Positions 6,556-10,240 of a stretch of 10,240 nucleotides of DNA are shown piece by piece. The translations under genes were made by a program, and so were the position numbers. Numbering within the stretch: position 1 is the stretch's first letter; the number at the start of each line of letters is the position of its first letter. The DNA comes from Candidatus Levybacteria bacterium RIFCSPLOWO2_01_FULL_39_10 (GTDB taxonomy: Bacteria > Patescibacteriota > Microgenomatia > Levybacterales > UBA12049): assembly GCA_001782515.1 (NCBI GenBank), contig MFOV01000024.1:33637-43876 (forward strand), written 5' to 3'. A model generated the notes under the pieces. The model made no database searches, was not told where the DNA came from, and saw only the letters and a program-made list of their open reading frames with translations.

Positions 6556-7026
6556 ATGGATAAAAATCTAAAAACAAAAAATACAGAAGCGGATTTAGTT
6601 AAAGAATTTAATTCTGATAAAAAAAGTAAAGGACCTTTTCTTAAAACTTCACTTTTTATTTTGTTTATAGGTTTTTTGGGAATTTCCTCAGGACTTCTTA
6701 TTGCAAAAGGAACTGCAACCCCAACGCTTAGTTCAGAAGATATCGAAAATCCATCTGAAATAGAAAAAGGGATGACATTCGGGTCAAATGACACCTCAAC
6801 TTTTAAGGATATTGCAGAAGGAGTTTTAAAAGAAGGCGGAGTCGATTCTGAAGGACAATATCACCTTGTCCGTCCTGGCGGGGATTCCCAGAATGTTTAT
6901 CTCACATCCTCAGTTGTTGATTTATCAGTACTAATAGATAGACAGATTAAAGTTTGGGGAGAAACATTTGCTTCTGAGAAAGCCGGATGGCTTATGGATG
7001 TTGGAAGAGTAGAAGTTTTGGAATAA
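6556..7026 (+). CDS. Membrane-anchored protein with a small C-terminal beta-rich domain
   Basis: A 156-residue protein with no named family that I can assign with certainty. A charged N-terminus (1-27) precedes one hydrophobic span (about 28-51, SLFILFIGFLGISSGLLIA), a Ser/Glu-rich linker (52-80), and a domain at about 83-156. Its pattern of short strands (YHLVRPGG, NVYLTSSVVDL, RQIKVWGETF, GWLMDVGRVEVLE) looks like an OB-fold, as in small extracytoplasmic binding domains. The orientation suggests that this domain lies outside the membrane. It sits 32 bp before ftsE, so a role at the envelope or septum is possible, but only by context. No Shine-Dalgarno sequence is visible. Confidence 0.8.
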   Translation: MDKNLKTKNTEADLVKEFNSDKKSKGPFLKTSLFILFIGFLGISSGLLIAKGTATPTLSSEDIENPSEIEKGMTFGSNDTSTFKDIAEGVLKEGGVDSEGQYHLVRPGGDSQNVYLTSSVVDLSVLIDRQIKVWGETFASEKAGWLMDVGRVEVLE

Positions 7027-7058
7027 CCCCTTGCTTTTATTAATAATTAAAATTTGCG

Positions 7059-7889
7059 ATGATAAATCTTGAAAATGTTTCAAAAAAATTCGGCACAGGC
7101 GTTTTTGGTCTCTCTGACATTACTTTTGCGGTAGAAAAAGGAGAATTTGTTTTTTTAGTTGGTCCTACAGGGTCAGGCAAAACTACAATTTTTAAACTTC
7201 TTATACGAGAGATGTATCCTACTCAGGGAACAATTGTTGTTGACAGCTGGGATCTTGTGAAGCTTCCAAGCAAACAAGTTCCGGAACTCAGAAAAAAAAT
7301 AGGTGTTGTATTTCAGGATTTAAAACTTCTTACCGACAGAACCATATTTGAAAACATAATTCTTCCTTTAGATATAGCAGGCGTTAATGAAGAAGAATCA
7401 GGAAGGCGAGTAGAGGAGGTTTTGGAGCGTGTTGGAATAATAGAACACAGAGATAAGTTTCCTATCCAGCTCTCAGGAGGAGAACTTCAAAGAACAGCAA
7501 TCGCTCGAGCACTTATTCTCTCGCCCGATATAATTCTTGCAGATGAGCCAACAGGAGACCTAGACGAAGCAACTGCCTGGGACATAGTTAAGCTGTTGTC
7601 TGAAATTAACGAAGGAGGAACAACTGTTATTATGGCAACGCATAATGCGGATATTGTTAAAAAAATGGACAAAAGAATAATTGAACTGAGCTTAGGATCA
7701 ATAGTTAATGATAAAAAAACGAAGCCAAAACATAAGAAGAAAGAAGAAGAAAAAGACGAAAAACCAAAAGAAAAAAAGGAAGTTCACGAGGAGGCGAGAA
7801 AAGACGATAAAAAAGAGAGTGAAAAAGGGGAAGACAAAGGAAAAAAGCCGATAACGGATGAGTTTGAAAAAGCGCTTGAAGAAGAATAG
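7059..7889 (+). CDS. ftsE: Cell division ATP-binding protein FtsE with a charged C-terminal tail
   Basis: The cytoplasmic ATPase of the FtsEX complex, which couples ATP hydrolysis to activation of septal peptidoglycan hydrolases. The ABC motifs are complete: Walker A GPTGSGKT (35-42), Q-loop VFQD (Gln86), signature LSGGE (138-142), Walker B IILADEP with Glu163, D-loop GDLD, and H-loop His195. The catalytic part ends near residue 217. FtsE is usually 220-230 residues; this one has 276 because of a tail (about 218-276) made mostly of Lys and Glu and ending TDEFEKALEEE. The tail is probably disordered, or helical near its end. Gene order ftsE-ftsX (10 bp apart) and the hydrolase next door support FtsE over a generic ABC transporter ATPase. 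Confidence 0.95.
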   Translation: MINLENVSKKFGTGVFGLSDITFAVEKGEFVFLVGPTGSGKTTIFKLLIREMYPTQGTIVVDSWDLVKLPSKQVPELRKKIGVVFQDLKLLTDRTIFENIILPLDIAGVNEEESGRRVEEVLERVGIIEHRDKFPIQLSGGELQRTAIARALILSPDIILADEPTGDLDEATAWDIVKLLSEINEGGTTVIMATHNADIVKKMDKRIIELSLGSIVNDKKTKPKHKKKEEEKDEKPKEKKEVHEEARKDDKKESEKGEDKGKKPITDEFEKALEEE

Positions 7890-7899
7890 GTAATTTTCA

Positions 7900-8772
7900 A
7901 TGAAAACATTAAGAACTGCGAGAAGGAATATAAGGAGGTCGCCGTATCAGGCAATTGCCGCAGTTTTTATTATGACCTTGACATTTCTTGCTTTTTCAAT
8001 ATTTGCCTTCATTATTTTCGGTTCATCCCGTATTGTTGACTATTTTGAATCAAAGCCCCAGGTAACAGCGTTTTTCAGAGATGAAGCAGCGAAGGGTGAT
8101 ATTGATAAACTGAAATCTTCCTTTGAGCAGTCAGAGTTCATATCAGAAGTGAAATTTGTCTCAAAAGAGCAGGCGCTTGAAATATACAGACAGCAGAATA
8201 AAGACGACCCGCTTCTTTTGGATCTTGTGACAGCCGAAATACTCCCGGCATCGCTTGAGATCTCAACATTCAATATAGAAGATCTTAATCTGGTATCAGA
8301 AACTCTTAATAAATCAGCAATTGTTGAGGAGGTAGTATTCCAAAGAGACGTTATAGCAACGCTTACTTCTTGGACTACGGCCGTTAGAGCAATTGGCATA
8401 TTTACAGTTTCTATTCTTGCAACAATCTCAATATTTATAATGGTGACAATAATAGGAATTAAAGTGTCTCAGAAAAAGCAGGATATAGAAACAATGAGGC
8501 TGATTGGAGCCGGGAACTGGTATATAAGATGGCCTTTTATAATAGAAGGAGTATTTTACGGAGTATTAGGAGCAATTATAGGATTTTTGCTATCTTTGGG
8601 AATTTTATTCTGGACAACGCCTTATCTTTCATCATTTTTAAGAGGAATTCCAGTTCTTCCTCTCTCTTTTATTTTTATCGGCATTCTTTTTATGCTTGAA
8701 GTGATACTCGCAATACTTCTTGGTGCTTTCTCAAGTTATGTTGCAGTACTAAGATATCTTAGAAAACCCTGA
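7900..8772 (+). CDS. ftsX: Cell division membrane protein FtsX
   Basis: The membrane subunit that pairs with FtsE and transmits its ATPase cycle to a hydrolase outside the cell membrane. The 290 residues have the FtsX layout: basic cytoplasmic N-terminus (RTARRNIRRSP), TM1 about 18-42, a large outer domain about 43-160, then TM2 (164-188), TM3 (212-238) and TM4 (255-280). The outer domain has the family pattern, including the stretch ILPASLEI (114-121). A short cytoplasmic loop, KVSQKKQDIETMRLIGA, follows TM2 and is typical of FtsX/MacB proteins. It lies 10 bp after ftsE and ends with TGA. The start at 7900 gives the expected N-terminus; no Shine-Dalgarno sequence is visible. Confidence 0.95.
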   Translation: MKTLRTARRNIRRSPYQAIAAVFIMTLTFLAFSIFAFIIFGSSRIVDYFESKPQVTAFFRDEAAKGDIDKLKSSFEQSEFISEVKFVSKEQALEIYRQQNKDDPLLLDLVTAEILPASLEISTFNIEDLNLVSETLNKSAIVEEVVFQRDVIATLTSWTTAVRAIGIFTVSILATISIFIMVTIIGIKVSQKKQDIETMRLIGAGNWYIRWPFIIEGVFYGVLGAIIGFLLSLGILFWTTPYLSSFLRGIPVLPLSFIFIGILFMLEVILAILLGAFSSYVAVLRYLRKP

Positions 8773-8831
8773 TTTGATGCATTAATCCCCATATTTGTGG
8801 TATTCTTAAATATATTTAATTATACAGTGGT

Positions 8832-10001
8832 ATGCTGTCTTTAAGAAAAAACAAGATAAAAATTTTTGTTTTACTTTTCATTCTGCTTTTTGCGGTTACT
8901 ACCAATATTGGCTTGATTCAAGCACAAACTCAGACACCCACACCTACACCAACCTCTTCCAAAAATTATGAGGAGATTCTTAAAAAAATTGAAGATACCG
9001 AGAAAAAAATAGAAGAGCTTGAGAGCGAAAAGAAAACACTCTCCTCCCAAATTGCCGTAATTGATAACCAGATTCAGCTGACTGAGCTTAAAATTGATTC
9101 AACTGAGGTACAAATTTCAGATCTCACACTTGATATTGACACTGCGGATAAAAAAATTGATGAGATTGAGGCCTCTTTGGATAAACTGACCCAGGTTCTT
9201 GTTAATAGAATTAAAGCGACATATATGATAGGTTCTGCGTCTCCTTTTCATTTGCTTCTTTCATCAAGTGATGTCTCGGATTTTATAACGCGAGCAAATT
9301 ATTTAAGAATAGCGCAAGCTCACGATAAAAGACTTATTTTTGACACAACGCAGGCAAAAAATGACTATGAAAATCAAAGGGAAATATTTGAAGACAAAAA
9401 GCTGCAGATAGAAAAGCTTAAAAGAGAACTAGTCACATATACCTCGCAGCTTGACCAAGACAAAGGAGGGAAGGAGCAGCTTCTGGCAGTTACTGAAAAT
9501 GATGAAAAGAAATATCAGGAAGAGCTAGCAAGATTCCGAGCTGATGCTGCGTCAATTAACGCAGCTATTGGAAACGTTGGAGATTTTCTGGGAACTGTAA
9601 ATAAGGGTGATGTTATAGCATCAGTTGGATCAAGCGGATGCTCAACAGGTCCCCATCTTCATTTTGAAGTTTACACTGATGCAAAAGTTGAGAGCGGGCG
9701 TGTGATAGGAAACAGAGTGGACCCAAAGCCATATCTTGAAAATTCAAGCTATCAACAACCAGTCCCAGGTTATTCCGGCAGCGTTACAACATGGTATGGA
9801 GAAGTTTACTTTTTAGGAACACACACTGGAATTGATATTGCAAATCCATATGGTACTCCAATAAGAGCCATGGACGGAGGAGACGTGTATTTCACTTCTG
9901 CTCCGTGCTCGTACAATATTTCGGGCGGCTCCTCTCTTGGAAAAGGAGTTATAGTTGACCACAAAAACGGACTGGTTACCCTTTACTGGCACATACCTTA
10001 A
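8832..10001 (+). CDS. Secreted coiled-coil murein hydrolase with a circularly permuted M23 domain
   Basis: Probably the septal peptidoglycan hydrolase or hydrolase activator controlled by FtsEX, as with PcsB, EnvC or RipC. A signal peptide covers about 1-31 (basic start, FVLLFILLFAV, likely cut after IQA), followed by a Thr/Pro linker. Two long coiled-coil stretches (about 44-130 and 165-245) flank YMIGSASPFHLLLSSSDVSD, as in CwlO/PcsB/EnvC-type N-terminal domains. The M23 (LytM) domain is in reversed order. The usual C-terminal part comes first (NKGDVIASVGSSG, then GPHLHFEV with His275 and His277, then VDPKPYL). The usual N-terminal part follows (HTGIDIA with zinc ligands His331 and Asp335, GTPIRAMDGG, GVIVDHKNG, LYWH with His387). 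All conserved metal and catalytic residues are present. The gene lies 59 bp after ftsX. The permutation is read directly; function is inferred. Confidence 0.92.
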   Translation: MLSLRKNKIKIFVLLFILLFAVTTNIGLIQAQTQTPTPTPTSSKNYEEILKKIEDTEKKIEELESEKKTLSSQIAVIDNQIQLTELKIDSTEVQISDLTLDIDTADKKIDEIEASLDKLTQVLVNRIKATYMIGSASPFHLLLSSSDVSDFITRANYLRIAQAHDKRLIFDTTQAKNDYENQREIFEDKKLQIEKLKRELVTYTSQLDQDKGGKEQLLAVTENDEKKYQEELARFRADAASINAAIGNVGDFLGTVNKGDVIASVGSSGCSTGPHLHFEVYTDAKVESGRVIGNRVDPKPYLENSSYQQPVPGYSGSVTTWYGEVYFLGTHTGIDIANPYGTPIRAMDGGDVYFTSAPCSYNISGGSSLGKGVIVDHKNGLVTLYWHIP

Positions 10002-10005
10002 AAAA

Positions 10006-10040
10006 ATTAAAAATTAAAAGTTAAAAATTAAAAATCGAAA
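10006..10040. repeat. 7-bp tandem repeat after the hydrolase gene
   Basis: Four consecutive 7-mers, attaaaa, attaaaa, gttaaaa, attaaaa (10006-10033), and a degenerate fifth (atcgaaa) fill most of the 57-bp gap before the next gene. The array is followed by atagtaaatg (10052-10061), which overlaps the next start codon and also occurs at 4971-4980. No hairpin plus U-tract is seen, so it is not an obvious terminator. Confidence 0.6.
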
Positions 10041-10058
10041 AACAGTAATAAATAGTAA

Positions 10059-10240
10059 ATGAAAAAGCAAGTATTTGCTTTGGCTTTATGTTCGTTTTTG
10101 TTTGCTTCATATACAACCCCGTCTTTTGCAGTCTCTTTGTCAGTAGATAGTTTTCCGAGTTCTATCGATCAATCAGAAGAGGCAGAGGTTGGCGTCACTC
10201 TTCTTTGTTCAGGCTGTAAAGACTCATACTTGCGCGGTGT
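10059..10240 (+). CDS. Start of a secreted protein of unknown function, cut by the window edge
   Basis: An ATG at 10059 opens a frame that stays open to the window end (60 codons). The first 24 residues look like a signal peptide: MKK, a hydrophobic core rich in Phe, Leu and Ala, and a likely cut after PSFA. The mature part starts VSLSVDSFPSSIDQSEEAEVG and continues into a Cys pair (CSGC), which suggests an extracellular beta-sandwich start with a possible disulfide. No family can be assigned from this length. It lies 57 bp after the hydrolase gene, behind a 7-bp tandem repeat, and has no Shine-Dalgarno sequence. Confidence 0.7.
   Translation, partial: MKKQVFALALCSFLFASYTTPSFAVSLSVDSFPSSIDQSEEAEVGVTLLCSGCKDSYLRG

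Noticed and set aside
8040..8399. 119-codon antisense open frame across ftsX
   Set aside because: It is a shadow of the FtsX outer domain, with Ser-rich low-information sequence and no start context.
8795..8831. Promoter for the hydrolase gene (TTGTGG and TATACA)
   Set aside because: The spacer would be 20 bp and both boxes are weak; read-through from ftsX is as likely.
9567..10001. Hydrolase read as a truncated or frameshifted normal M23 protein
   Set aside because: Every M23 motif is present once in a single frame, and the DNA after the stop is a non-coding tandem repeat followed by a new signal-peptide gene, so nothing is missing downstream.

Overview
The window looks like a chromosomal segment of an uncultivated Candidate Phyla Radiation (Patescibacteria) bacterium, possibly of the Microgenomates group. 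This rests on AT-rich, densely packed genes, near absence of Shine-Dalgarno sequences, small single-membrane-span proteins of unknown function between conserved genes, and a sugar metabolism assembled from pentose-phosphate and lower-glycolysis enzymes. The phylum call is inference; no rRNA or ribosomal protein gene is present to settle it. TGA ends at least two genes (gap and ftsX) and a release factor 2 gene is present, so the standard bacterial code applies, not the UGA-glycine code of Gracilibacteria and Absconditabacteria.

Left half (1-4897), central carbon metabolism. Transketolase (5' end outside the window) and glyceraldehyde-3-phosphate dehydrogenase lie on the plus strand, 4 bp apart. 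On the minus strand, a PfkB-family sugar kinase, a class I (DhnA-type) aldolase and ribose-5-phosphate isomerase B run towards them. The two groups meet tail to tail with a 20-bp overlap. Together they interconvert pentose phosphates, fructose phosphates and triose phosphates. Two repeat-like structures sit in the minus-strand group: a GC-rich 51-bp palindrome inside the rpiB reading frame, and a roughly 116-bp imperfect inverted repeat between the kinase and aldolase genes.

Middle (4898-5061). A 164-bp divergent intergenic region has one promoter candidate facing each way. Each has a 17-bp spacer and places the predicted +1 exactly on the ATG, which predicts leaderless mRNAs.

Right half (5062-10240), translation termination and cell division. 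In order: a small membrane protein, prfB (RF2, no programmed frameshift), a membrane-anchored protein with a small beta-rich C-terminal domain, ftsE with a long charged tail, ftsX, and a secreted coiled-coil murein hydrolase. The last three fit the FtsEX-PcsB/EnvC/RipC arrangement, in which an ABC-type complex controls peptidoglycan cutting at the septum. The most striking feature is that the hydrolase's M23 (LytM) domain is circularly permuted: the segment with the HxH motif comes before the segment with the HxxxD motif, and the protein ends right after the third conserved histidine. A secreted protein gene begins at 10059 and runs off the window. No stretch of more than 300 bp lacks a gene, and I saw no tRNA, rRNA, CRISPR or insertion sequence.
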